IMG/VR virus record: IMGVR_UViG_3300025141_000766 | Location: 1 to 23,688 of that record | Direction: 5' to 3' (one strand) | DNA from: a virus | DNA length: 23,688 nucleotides | In this document: one piece after another, positions 7,750 through 15,212 of the stretch | Layout: every line of letters begins with the position of its first letter | Position numbering within the stretch: position 1 is the first letter of the stretch | The notes under the pieces: generated by a model | The model's database searches: none | What the model was told of the DNA's origin: nothing | The model's input: only the letters and a program-made list of their open reading frames with translations | Translations under genes and position numbers: made by a program

Positions 7750-8183
7750 TGTCATCTTCAAAGGGGGGCAAAAGAATGTCTAGTGCAGGAGCAGTCGGTT
7801 CAGGAGGAGGTGGTGGTGCAGCAGCAGCAGCAGCGCCAGCATCCAGTCAGAAAGTTACACCATCAGATGGTGCAGCGCCAGCGAACAACAACAATGATCA
7901 AGGCGTTGAGATGGGAGGGACACCGGGAGGTGGGGATTCCAACTCAACAAACATCAACATCACAAATGAGGTGAGTTGTTTTCAGAACATGAGTTCGGAG
8001 CAAGGTCTCCAGATTGGAGGCGGGTCCGAGATGGGTCAAATGGGCGAATCCGGTCAGATGGATATGGAAAAGATGATGAAAATGATTATGATGATGATCA
8101 TGATGAAGATGATGGAAAAAATGATGGAGCAAATGGGAGGCGGAGCCGAAGGTGGTGCGTCAATGATGGGAGGTGGGGGATAA
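7746..8183 (+). CDS. Low-complexity Met- and Gly-rich protein
   Basis: This 145-aa protein belongs to no family I know. Its parts are a Ser/Gly/Ala-rich start (GSGGGGGAAAAAAPASS), a polar Asn/Gly middle and a QMGESGQMDMEK segment. A run then follows in which roughly half the residues are Met (MMKMIMMMIMMKMMEKMM), ending in a GGGAEGGASMMGGGG tail. The Met run could form a very hydrophobic amphipathic helix, a metal-binding or a self-associating segment; this is inference. The start at 7746 has GAGGTGG upstream and an ATGA overlap. ATG 7776, behind AAGGGGGG, is an equally good alternative. Codon choice is coherent across the frame. The stop TAA (8181-8183) overlaps the problematic beginning of the next gene. 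Confidence 0.7.
   Translation: MMSSSKGGKRMSSAGAVGSGGGGGAAAAAAPASSQKVTPSDGAAPANNNNDQGVEMGGTPGGGDSNSTNINITNEVSCFQNMSSEQGLQIGGGSEMGQMGESGQMDMEKMMKMIMMMIMMKMMEKMMEQMGGGAEGGASMMGGGG
8168..8183 (+). promoter_or_regulatory. Strong Shine-Dalgarno plus G5A run at the stop of the Met-rich gene
   Basis: GGGAGGTG (8168-8175) is a near-perfect anti-16S match, followed by GGGG (8176-8179) and ATAA (8180-8183). The TAA stop of the Met-rich gene and an in-frame ATA of the next gene overlap here in the manner of the ATGA overlaps seen elsewhere in the window. The ATA lies 6 nt after GGAGG. The same run, GGGGGATAA, could also allow a P-site glycine tRNA to slip from GGA to GGG in the -1 frame before the stop. 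Confidence 0.5.
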
Positions 8184-9055
8184 GATCTCCTTTTCATTTA
8201 GCAGGCATTGTCCCCCTTTCAGGGGAAAAGTTAGATTTCAATTTCCCGTGGCATGATTCCATGCAACCAATTGGACCAGACTATCTAGCTGTAGAGAGAG
8301 CCGTTTTAGAATGTGCTTGGGCAGGTTGCGAAACAATATGGCTTGTATGTAATGATGACATGCAGCCCCTTATTCGCACCAGACTTGGCGAATACGTTAT
8401 TGATCCTGTTTCAATCGGCAGGTTGAACAAGTACCCCTCCGAATCAAGAAGAAAAATACCAATATACTATGTCCCTATTCATCCGAAAGACCTTGGCAAG
8501 AGAGATTGTCTAGCTTTCAGTGCCCTGTATGGCGCTTTGACCTCATATCACGTTAGCAATAAAATAAGCAAGTGGGTTGTGCCGAGCAGATATTACGTGG
8601 CGTTTCCATATGGGGTCTATGATCCTGAAATACTCAGAGAACATCGCCTAGACATCTCAAGTGATAACTCTTTCTTTTTATCCAGTGATGGTAAGACTGT
8701 CGCCAACGGAGAATACCTTGGATTTACTTTCGACGAAGAAGAATATAAAAAATACAAGAAAGTTATTATGGACGAGGGCACTGGCTATAGACCCAAGGGC
8801 ACAACGTTTGGGGACGAAGCTGTGTTGCCTCTAGAAGAAAGATGGAGCGCTGTTCATTTTAAGCTTGACACAGTTTTTAGATCTGCTAGAATAGCTGAAG
8901 CAAAAGTAGTTGAACTACCACAGTACAACAACATAGGCTCTTGGCAGGGACTAAGGGATTATTTAGCCTCGGATATGGAATTAGAAAAGCCAAACAAGCT
9001 GATTCTTTCTAGTAGGCAATGGAATAAGATAGGAGAAGATATTGAAAAAGAGTGA
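8180..9055 (+). CDS. Conserved-looking phage protein, possible nucleotidyltransferase-like fold; start uncertain
   Basis: The well-ordered part begins at IRSPFHLAGIVPL, followed by PWHDSMQPIGPDYLAVERAV and AGCETIWLVCNDD. The order HLAGIVPL, then PIGPDYLAVERAV, then AGCETIWLV loosely resembles sugar-nucleotide transferases. No catalytic site is proven, so this is a weak assignment. From memory, similar proteins in other marine phages begin close to this point with Met-Gly-Ile-Arg. The problem is the start: no ATG, GTG or TTG exists in this frame between 7976 and 8180. The options are an ATA start at 8180 (291 aa, as annotated), a -1 slip from the Met-rich gene, a TTG at 7976 giving an Asp-rich leader of about 68 residues, or a one-base error in the G run. 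The end overlaps the polymerase start by 14 nt. Confidence 0.65.
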   Translation: MRSPFHLAGIVPLSGEKLDFNFPWHDSMQPIGPDYLAVERAVLECAWAGCETIWLVCNDDMQPLIRTRLGEYVIDPVSIGRLNKYPSESRRKIPIYYVPIHPKDLGKRDCLAFSALYGALTSYHVSNKISKWVVPSRYYVAFPYGVYDPEILREHRLDISSDNSFFLSSDGKTVANGEYLGFTFDEEEYKKYKKVIMDEGTGYRPKGTTFGDEAVLPLEERWSAVHFKLDTVFRSARIAEAKVVELPQYNNIGSWQGLRDYLASDMELEKPNKLILSSRQWNKIGEDIEKE

Positions 9056-12000
9056 CATTCCATTTGTAGGATTACACGCCCACTCAGTGGCAGGGTCTTT
9101 TTTTGATGGATTAGGTTTTCCCGGCGAGCACATGGACAGTGCGTTCGATAACGGCATGGACTCTTTGGCTTTGACAGACCACGGCAACATGAATGGACTC
9201 AGCTATCAAGTTAACCATGCCAAGAAGATGATGGAAGAGGGGAAAGACTTCAAGCCAATCTTTGGAGTGGAAGCCTACTTTATTCCATCAGTTAAAGGCT
9301 GGAAAAAGGAATTGGTAAAAGAGAAGGATTCTAAAAAGAAGTCAAAATCAGGTCTAGTGATCGAGAATGAGGGTGCTTCCAAAAGTAAGAAAAGTAAAAT
9401 AAACAAAAGAAATCACCTCATCTTATTGGCTCAGAACCAAACTGGACTGAGCAATATTTTTAAGATGGTTTCTGATTCATATGTCAATGACAACTTCTAT
9501 CGCTATCCTCGCATGGATTACGATCTCTTGTCTAAACACAGTGAGGGGGTGATTGCTGCCTCTGCATGCTTAGGGGGCGTGTACGCTGGTAACTATTGGG
9601 ACAACCGAGACATGGGCAAAGATGCGGTTATCCAAAGTATGCGAAACACCACGGAGCGAATGATTGACATCTTTGGAGACCGATGGTACGGGGAGTTACA
9701 ATGGAACAACGTACCAGAACAGCATGAGTTGAATCAATATATCATTCAACTACATCACGAGTATGGCATTGAACTTATATCTACAGCCGACAGCCACTAC
9801 CCAAATAAAGATGCATGGCGAGACCGAGAGCTTTATAAGCGCCTTGGTTGGCTTGGCAAGAGTAGCCCCGATTATTTATCCGCCGAACTCCCTGTGAGCG
9901 TGGAAGAGATTGGGTATGAACTCTATCCAAAAAATGGCGACGAAATGTGGCAGTCATATAAATACTATTCTGAGAAAGTTGGTGCGTCATATAACGACAA
10001 GATGATCGAGGAATCTATTTTACGGACACATGATATCGCGCACAATAGGATCGAAAGATTCATGCCAGACAACAAGGTGCGTCTCCCCGGCTTTGTTGTG
10101 CCCGATAAGCAATCAGCTTCAGAGGCTCTCCGCAAATTTAGTGAAGGTGGTCTTGTTAAGCTTGGACTCATGAGCAAGAAGTATTCAAGTAGACTCGCTC
10201 TGGAGATGGATGTCATTAGCAAGCGAGGTTTTAGCGAATACTTTTTGACTATGAAGAGCATCGCTGACAAAGCCACAGACTGCCAGCTTGTTGGATCAGG
10301 TCGTGGCTCTGCTGCTGGCTCTCTTGTTGCATATGCTCTGGGTATCACACAGATTGACCCCATCAAATACAAGTTGCAGTTCGAGAGGTTCATGACCAAA
10401 GACCAGACGGACTACCCTGATATCGATTATGATGTTTCGGATCCAATGGAACTAAAGGAAATGCTGATTGATGATTGGGGTCGCAACACAGTTGTGCCCA
10501 TCTCGAATTTCAATACGCTACAACTTCGTTCGCTTGTGAAGGATATTTCTAAGTTTTACGGCGTACCATTTACAGAAGTCAACCCCGTCACCTCAAAGAT
10601 GTTGAAGGAGGCAACTCCGTTAGCTAAAAAAGCACACGGAATCAAGGCAGGTGTCTACACTCCGACCTTTGAGGAGCTAAAGGAGTATTCAGAATCACTC
10701 AAAACATTTCTGACAAAATACCCCCATATCGCTAGCCATATTGATGTTATTTTTGGACAGCCGAGATCCATTAGTCGTCATGCTGGGGGAGTCGTTATCG
10801 GTGAAGATTTGGATAAGTATATGCCGCTTATAAATAGTGGCGGCGTCGTACAGACTCCATGGTCCGAAGGGCAGAACGTCAGACACTTAGAGCCCATGGG
10901 ATTTATTAAGTTTGATATTCTAGGACTTGCGTCTCTGAGAATGATGGAGGGTGCAATTAGACATATTCTCAAGAGGCACCACGGTATTGAAAAACCCACT
11001 TTTGACGATGTGAAACACTATTACGACACCAAACTGCACCCTGAGAAAATTGACTTAGATGACCAGAAGGTTTATAAGGGTGTCTTTCATAAAGGGAAAT
11101 GGGCTGGCATCTTCCAATTCACGGAGGGCGGAGCGCAGGATTTCTGCAAGAAGGCAAAACCAAAGAGCATCATCGACATCGCTGCTATTACTAGTATTTA
11201 TCGACCGGGACCACTTAGCGCAAAAGTAGACAAAATGTACGTCAAAGCAATGAGAAAGCCCGAGGCGGTCGAGTATGCAAGCGACATTGTAAAAGAGGTA
11301 ACAGAAGAGACTTATGGCTTCCTAATTTTCCAAGAGCAGATTGCACTACTTGCACATAAACTGGGTGATGGACTTTCTCTAGACGAGGGGAACGCTCTTC
11401 GCAAGTTGTTGACCAAGAAAGGAACCGGCAAGGTGCAAGAGAAAAAGGACAAGATATATAAAAAGTTCGTGTCTGGGTGCACCAAAAAAGGTCTAACCAA
11501 AGGAAAAGCACAAGAGCTATGGCAAACGTTTGAGTATTTCTCAGGGTATGGTTTCAACAAGTCACACGCTGTTTCTTACTCGGTGCTGTCATACCAGTGC
11601 GCTTGGTTGTTGAACTACTATCCAGCAGAGTGGATGGCTGCATTCTTGGACAAAGAGCCAGAGTCTAGAAAGGAGAAGGCAATTGCGATTGCAAAGCAGT
11701 TTGGCTTCAAGGTTGAACCATTAGATGTTAATAAGTCCGGAGAGGTATGGGAGATTAGTGAGGATGGCAAAGTTCTTATTCAACCACTAACTTCCATCAA
11801 GGGCTTAGGCGGCGCAGCGATGGAGCAGATTCTGGAACACCGACCTTTTTCTAAAGTAGAGGACTTCCTCTTCAATGAGGAGATGGTTTATTCTAAATTG
11901 AACAAAAAGGCACTTGACGTTCTGTGCAGGGCTGGTGCACTAAAGCCCTTGATGGATAACAGGTTTAGTGGCGAGAAGCATTTCTGGAGTTCGGTTGCAG

Positions 12001-12443
12001 TAATGCGACCTCGTAAAGAGAAAAATCTACTAGAGAACATTGAGAAGTATAAAGATGAGGGCGACTTCTCCAACTATGAAAAGATCGAGCATCTTTCCAG
12101 CCTGACAGGAGCTTTTCCGCTCAGTCTTGTCATGGATGATGATGTCATGGCTAGATTAGCTGAATTACATATCCCACCAATATCTGAATATGATGTTGAC
12201 TTGGGTGCCGCATGGTTTATCCCCAGAAAAATCAACATCAAGAGAACAAAAAATGGGAAAGAGTATTACATAGTAGAGGTGATTGATTCTAATAATGCTT
12301 TGACTTCAATCAAGTGCTGGGGTGTCAACTCTAAAAAAGACAAGATTGCGGTCAATCGACCTTACATGGGAAGATTAGAATATGACGAGCAGTGGGGGTT
12401 CAGCACTAGATCAATCAGCAGAAACTTTAGACTTTTAGGATAA
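9042..12443 (+). CDS. dnaE: C-family replicative DNA polymerase (PolIII alpha) with PHP domain
   Basis: This 1133-aa protein is nearly the length of bacterial DnaE (about 1160). The N-terminal PHP domain keeps metal-ligand motifs HAH (His12, His14) and LTDHGN (Asp46, His47), which are degenerate in E. coli. The palm has GSGRGSAAGS (about 418-427), YPDID with Asp460 and Asp462, and KFDILGL with Asp625, the expected catalytic triad. IYRPGPL and YGFNKSH follow in the usual order. IKGLGGAAMEQI is the helix-hairpin-helix region, and a C-terminal OB-like stretch follows. The TTG start at 9042 has AGGAG 6 nt upstream. No separate proofreading exonuclease is seen, and an active PHP domain might supply it, as described for Thermus. 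A Lys-rich insert at about 86-120 (KEKDSKKKSKSG) interrupts the PHP domain. Confidence 0.95.
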   Translation: MKKSDIPFVGLHAHSVAGSFFDGLGFPGEHMDSAFDNGMDSLALTDHGNMNGLSYQVNHAKKMMEEGKDFKPIFGVEAYFIPSVKGWKKELVKEKDSKKKSKSGLVIENEGASKSKKSKINKRNHLILLAQNQTGLSNIFKMVSDSYVNDNFYRYPRMDYDLLSKHSEGVIAASACLGGVYAGNYWDNRDMGKDAVIQSMRNTTERMIDIFGDRWYGELQWNNVPEQHELNQYIIQLHHEYGIELISTADSHYPNKDAWRDRELYKRLGWLGKSSPDYLSAELPVSVEEIGYELYPKNGDEMWQSYKYYSEKVGASYNDKMIEESILRTHDIAHNRIERFMPDNKVRLPGFVVPDKQSASEALRKFSEGGLVKLGLMSKKYSSRLALEMDVISKRGFSEYFLTMKSIADKATDCQLVGSGRGSAAGSLVAYALGITQIDPIKYKLQFERFMTKDQTDYPDIDYDVSDPMELKEMLIDDWGRNTVVPISNFNTLQLRSLVKDISKFYGVPFTEVNPVTSKMLKEATPLAKKAHGIKAGVYTPTFEELKEYSESLKTFLTKYPHIASHIDVIFGQPRSISRHAGGVVIGEDLDKYMPLINSGGVVQTPWSEGQNVRHLEPMGFIKFDILGLASLRMMEGAIRHILKRHHGIEKPTFDDVKHYYDTKLHPEKIDLDDQKVYKGVFHKGKWAGIFQFTEGGAQDFCKKAKPKSIIDIAAITSIYRPGPLSAKVDKMYVKAMRKPEAVEYASDIVKEVTEETYGFLIFQEQIALLAHKLGDGLSLDEGNALRKLLTKKGTGKVQEKKDKIYKKFVSGCTKKGLTKGKAQELWQTFEYFSGYGFNKSHAVSYSVLSYQCAWLLNYYPAEWMAAFLDKEPESRKEKAIAIAKQFGFKVEPLDVNKSGEVWEISEDGKVLIQPLTSIKGLGGAAMEQILEHRPFSKVEDFLFNEEMVYSKLNKKALDVLCRAGALKPLMDNRFSGEKHFWSSVAVMRPRKEKNLLENIEKYKDEGDFSNYEKIEHLSSLTGAFPLSLVMDDDVMARLAELHIPPISEYDVDLGAAWFIPRKINIKRTKNGKEYYIVEVIDSNNALTSIKCWGVNSKKDKIAVNRPYMGRLEYDEQWGFSTRSISRNFRLLG

Positions 12444-12470
12444 AATATACACATTAGAATAGGAGCAGAT

Positions 12471-12941
12471 ATGAAACTTAAATTTTATAAAATTAGACCA
12501 GAAGCAAAACTACCTGTGCGAGTCCACAGGACAGACGCAGGGATGGACCTATTCTATTGTCCGAACGGAGATAGGGGACCTTGCATGGCAGAGGATGGAG
12601 AGTATTGGATCCCGGCTAGAGTCAGTGGTCTTATTTCAACCGGACTAAAGACAGAGATCCCAGAAGGCTATATGTTGGAGGTCAAGAACAAGTCAGGCAT
12701 TGCATCTAAGCGACAACTAGTTGTGGGTGCCTGTGTTGTTGACCCCGGATATGACGGCGAGATCTATGTGAACCTACACAATATTGGTGTGGAGACACAG
12801 GTAATCAAACCGGGAGACAAGATTGCCCAAGCAGTCCTAGTCCCAGTCGTTCATTGCGATATCGAAGAAGCCACCGGGGATGATCTCAATGATGGCTCTT
12901 CTCGTGGCGAAGGGGGCTTCGGCTCAACTGGTGACCGCTAA
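12471..12941 (+). CDS. dut: dUTP diphosphatase (trimeric dUTPase)
   Basis: This 156-aa protein hydrolyses dUTP to dUMP and diphosphate, keeping uracil out of phage DNA and feeding dTMP synthesis. All five family motifs are present: TDAGMDLFY (21-29), NKSGIAS (73-79), GACVVDPGYDGEIYV with catalytic Asp91, PGDKIAQAVLVPV (114-126) and SSRGEGGFGSTG (143-154). The length is standard for homotrimeric enzymes. A short insert after motif I (CPNGDRGPCMAEDGEYW) is longer than in E. coli. TAGGAG precedes the ATG. The TAATG overlap couples it to the next small gene. It belongs with the reductase and the IMPDH/GMPR-type enzyme as nucleotide-pool genes. Confidence 0.95.
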   Translation: MKLKFYKIRPEAKLPVRVHRTDAGMDLFYCPNGDRGPCMAEDGEYWIPARVSGLISTGLKTEIPEGYMLEVKNKSGIASKRQLVVGACVVDPGYDGEIYVNLHNIGVETQVIKPGDKIAQAVLVPVVHCDIEEATGDDLNDGSSRGEGGFGSTGDR

Positions 12942-13216
12942 TGGGTAAATTTTCTAAGAAGGTGGGAAGAAAGAAGCAATTGAATTCCGAAAAAGAGATG
13001 GCATCTAAAGTGGCTCTCTTTGGAAAGATTGGTAAATCTTGCTTAGTTTGTGAAAAACCTTTTGACAAGACCGACAAGGAAATGGTAAAATCATGGTATG
13101 TTATTGTCAGAGGTGAATCTAAGCAAGTTAACTTATACTGTCCTCCTTGCTGGCAAAGAGGAAATGAAATGGTAAAAGACATTCAGGAGAATCTAAGTGA
13201 CCGAGAGAAAAAGTAA
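12941..13216 (+). CDS. Small basic protein with a putative Cys4 zinc site
   Basis: This is a 91-aa protein of unknown function. It has a Lys/Arg-rich start (KFSKKVGRKK) and two CxxC pairs, CLVC (34-37) and CPPC (about 67-70). They are separated by about 30 residues that include SWYVIV and NLYC, which fits a zinc-ribbon or treble-clef-like fold. Such small zinc proteins in phages often bind nucleic acid or a host protein, but nothing here identifies a partner. The ATG overlaps the dUTPase stop (TAATG), and the 3' end overlaps the next gene by 20 nt. Confidence 0.75.
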   Translation: MGKFSKKVGRKKQLNSEKEMASKVALFGKIGKSCLVCEKPFDKTDKEMVKSWYVIVRGESKQVNLYCPPCWQRGNEMVKDIQENLSDREKK

Positions 13217-13586
13217 AAACATTTATAAGAAGTTTTGTGAAGAGAATCGCATTCGTTATGCTATTGATGATTGTGGCAATCCAATCAGCCCCTCACGAGT
13301 TAGAAAGTTTGCCAAGGATCACTTGTGGTGGTCGGGCACAGATGATGGTCGCATCGGGGTGACTGTTGAAAGACCATCTCCAGCAACCTACAAAGGAATT
13401 AAGAAGAAGCTGCTCGAAGCTGGGTGTGTCTTAGAGCAAGAAGGAGACTCAGAGGGCAACTTTTTTGTAGTACAGGAGCATGCTCTGAAAGTTGCAGAAC
13501 TCATTAGAGCGACGAAGAAGAAGGGTTCTTCCTCGCGAAGTAAGAGAATGAAAGAATATTGGTCAAGCAAGGAGAAAAATGACTAG
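13197..13586 (+). CDS. Hypothetical protein with a basic C-terminus
   Basis: This is a 129-aa protein that I do not recognise. GTG at 13197 is taken as the start because AGGAG (13185-13189) lies 7 nt upstream. The residues include DDCGNPISPSRVRKFAKDHLWW, split by turns, a Gly/Asp turn region and strands (RIGVTVE, NFFVVQE). A Ser/Lys/Arg-rich tail (KKKGSSSRSKRMK) suggests nucleic-acid contact. It overlaps the preceding gene by 20 nt and the IMPDH/GMPR-type gene by 8 nt, so the three are probably translationally coupled. No signal peptide or membrane span is visible. Confidence 0.75.
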   Translation: MTERKSKNIYKKFCEENRIRYAIDDCGNPISPSRVRKFAKDHLWWSGTDDGRIGVTVERPSPATYKGIKKKLLEAGCVLEQEGDSEGNFFVVQEHALKVAELIRATKKKGSSSRSKRMKEYWSSKEKND

Positions 13587-14592
13587 TTTGAGTTTCGATG
13601 ATGTTTTGTTATGCCCCCAGTATTCAGATATTGAAAGCAGGAAGACACTAACAACCAAAAATAGATTAGGCGAAGTAGAGTTAGATCTGCCTATTATTTC
13701 CAGTCCTATGGATACGGTGACCGAGGTTGACATGTCTTTAGCTATGGATGCCCATGGAGGGCTTGGTATCATCCACCGATACAATAGCCCATCGGAGCAA
13801 GCCAAGTTAGTTAAACTAGCCAAGATAAAAGGGATGACCAATGTCGGGGGAGCCATCGGCGTGACTGGTGATTACTTGGAGCGAGCGCAGGCGCTTGTGG
13901 AAGAGGGGTCCAATGTTCTCTGTGTTGATGTGGCGCACGGGCATCACTCAATGATGAAGGCAGCCCTTGCTCAACTGCGAAAAGTCTTTGGCTCCCAAAT
14001 TCATTTGATGGCTGGCAATGTAGCGACAGGCAAAGGTGCCTGCGACTTGGCGGCTTGGGGTGCAGATTCTGTTAGGGCTGGTGTAGGGGGAGGATCTATT
14101 TGCTCAACTAGACTTGTAAGCGGTCACGGTGTTCCAACCTTCCAATCAGTTATCGATTGTGTTGAGGCGGGATGCACTGTACCAATTATTGCTGATGGCG
14201 GCATGAAAACCAGCGGAGATATAGTCAAGGCTCTCGCCGCAGGTGCCGACTTTGTTATGCTTGGTTCAATGCTAGCAGGAACAGATCAATCACCCGGACA
14301 AGTGTTTGACAACGGTAATAAGAAATATAAAGTCTACCGTGGTATGGCGTCAAGCGAAGCCCAAGTAAACTGGCGAGGCAAGACCTCCACACCCGAGGGC
14401 ATCTCCACAACTATTCCATATAAGGGCGATGTTAACAACATCTTGGCTGACTTGCGAGGTGGCATCCAAAGCGGGATGTCTTACTCTGGCGCTAGAACAA
14501 TCAACGACTTACAAGCCAAAGCCAAGTTCATCCGACAGACTGTTGCGGGTCAGGCTGAAAGTTTTACTCATATTTTATCGAGGAACAAATGA
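13579..14592 (+). CDS. IMP dehydrogenase/GMP reductase-family enzyme lacking CBS domains
   Basis: This 337-aa TIM-barrel enzyme acts at the IMP/GMP branch of purine metabolism. LSFDDVLL and SPMDTVTE (42-49) are the IMPDH-type N-terminus. AGVGGGSICSTR carries the catalytic Cys175. ADGG, GADFVMLGSMLAGT and a PYKGD segment follow. The CBS pair normally inserted near residue 85-90 of bacterial IMPDH is missing. The mobile flap is also short: only 16 residues separate the YRGM and PEG motifs (Glu273). ASSEAQ replaces the usual GSLGAM, and there is no Arg-Tyr dyad of the IMPDH type. The flap and the KFIR segment resemble GMP reductase, while the rest resembles IMPDH. It could therefore make XMP/GMP or recycle GMP to IMP. 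The family is sure; the direction of reaction is open. Confidence 0.9.
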   Translation: MTSLSFDDVLLCPQYSDIESRKTLTTKNRLGEVELDLPIISSPMDTVTEVDMSLAMDAHGGLGIIHRYNSPSEQAKLVKLAKIKGMTNVGGAIGVTGDYLERAQALVEEGSNVLCVDVAHGHHSMMKAALAQLRKVFGSQIHLMAGNVATGKGACDLAAWGADSVRAGVGGGSICSTRLVSGHGVPTFQSVIDCVEAGCTVPIIADGGMKTSGDIVKALAAGADFVMLGSMLAGTDQSPGQVFDNGNKKYKVYRGMASSEAQVNWRGKTSTPEGISTTIPYKGDVNNILADLRGGIQSGMSYSGARTINDLQAKAKFIRQTVAGQAESFTHILSRNK

Positions 14593-14918
14593 GTGTGTAC
14601 GGAGAGGCAGGTAAAAAAATAGTTTTCTATGATTCAGAAAAGAATCACGCGGAGCTAAAGATCAGGCTGCATTATGATGGCTTAACACAAAGCGCGTTCT
14701 TTAGACAAATAGTTGCTGGCTACGTTTCTCAAGATGAAAACATTATAAGTTTTATTGAGAAAGTCAAACAAGAGAAGGGGACGCAAAGTAAGGAAAAGAT
14801 GAAAAAAATCTCAAAGATGAATGCGTCAAAAAAGAAAACGATCCAAAAGTTCGCACTCGATCAAAATGAAATTGAGAACATATTTGATATTTTGGAGGAA
14901 GAATGCCCAGAAATTTAG
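14589..14918 (+). CDS. Small basic protein, ribbon-helix-helix-like putative DNA-binding regulator
   Basis: This 109-aa protein contains ELKIRLHYDGLTQSAFFRQ continuing to IVAGYV (about 22-47). This is a strand of alternating polar and hydrophobic residues followed by a Thr-capped helix, the arrangement of the Arc/MetJ ribbon-helix-helix fold. A Lys-rich middle (KEKMKKISKMNASKKK) and an acidic C-terminal helix (NEIENIFDILEEE) follow. I infer a DNA-binding or RNA-polymerase-associated regulator; this is not a proven family match. ATGA overlaps the stop of the IMPDH/GMPR-type gene, and the 3' end overlaps the sigma-like gene by 16 nt, so the two putative regulators are made together just upstream of the virion-related genes. 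Confidence 0.7.
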   Translation: MSVYGEAGKKIVFYDSEKNHAELKIRLHYDGLTQSAFFRQIVAGYVSQDENIISFIEKVKQEKGTQSKEKMKKISKMNASKKKTIQKFALDQNEIENIFDILEEECPEI

Positions 14919-15148
14919 AATTTGATTGTGCAAGCATCTGCATGAAAACTGGTCAGAAATGTTGTAACAAAGACTGTAGGCAGTGGCTAGACTACGAGGA
15001 TGATCTTAATTGCACTTTAGTCGCCGTTAGGAAAAATGGAAAGATGTCTCTAAGGGAGACTGCCAACCGTCTGGGAGTTAGTTTCGTCAGAGTAAAACAG
15101 ATACAGGATAAGGCTGTAGAAAAATTGACAGGCAAGATTGACTTTTAA
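14903..15148 (+). CDS. Mini sigma-70 region-4-like protein with a Cys cluster
   Basis: This 81-aa protein has two parts. The N-terminal half carries six Cys (9, 13, 20, 21, 25, 37) in a CxxxC...CCxxxC pattern that could bind zinc. The C-terminal half, MSLRETANRLGVSFVRVKQI followed by QDKAVEKL, reads as a helix-turn-helix very like sigma-70 region 4, which contacts the -35 box. There is no region 2, so it cannot be a full sigma factor. It may guide host RNA polymerase to middle or late phage promoters or act as an anti-sigma mimic. GGAGG lies 6 nt before the ATG. The next gene begins 64 nt downstream, behind a CTATTTA element. Confidence 0.75.
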   Translation: MPRNLEFDCASICMKTGQKCCNKDCRQWLDYEDDLNCTLVAVRKNGKMSLRETANRLGVSFVRVKQIQDKAVEKLTGKIDF

Positions 15149-15160
15149 CAGATAAAAGAA

Positions 15161-15167
15161 CTATTTA
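15161..15167 (+). promoter_or_regulatory. CTATTTA element, candidate late-promoter box
   Basis: CTATTTA lies 46 nt before the ATG of the acidic protein and has no recognisable -35 box. The only other intergenic copy noticed is at 21008-21014, 28 nt before another gene start. T4-like late promoters use a single AT-rich -10-type box (TATAAATA), so this could be a diverged equivalent. With only two copies the case is weak. Confidence 0.25.
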
Positions 15168-15212
15168 TGATTGTGCAAACGCATTTTTTATTAAACTTAG
15201 GAGAGCATAAAA

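Noticed and set aside
6166-7773. Repeated 12-mer AAGGGGGGCAAA at 6166 and 7761
   Set aside because: Both are purine-rich ribosome sites. The match follows from that role and does not indicate a mobile repeat.
7783-7974. A Gln-rich plus-strand frame inside the Met-rich gene
   Set aside because: It comes from the GCA/CAG repeats read out of frame. It has no separate ribosome site and ends without continuation into an ordered region.
7944-8132. A His-rich minus-strand frame
   Set aside because: It is the reverse of the ATG/GAT repeats of the Met-rich gene (CAT codons), so its composition is forced.
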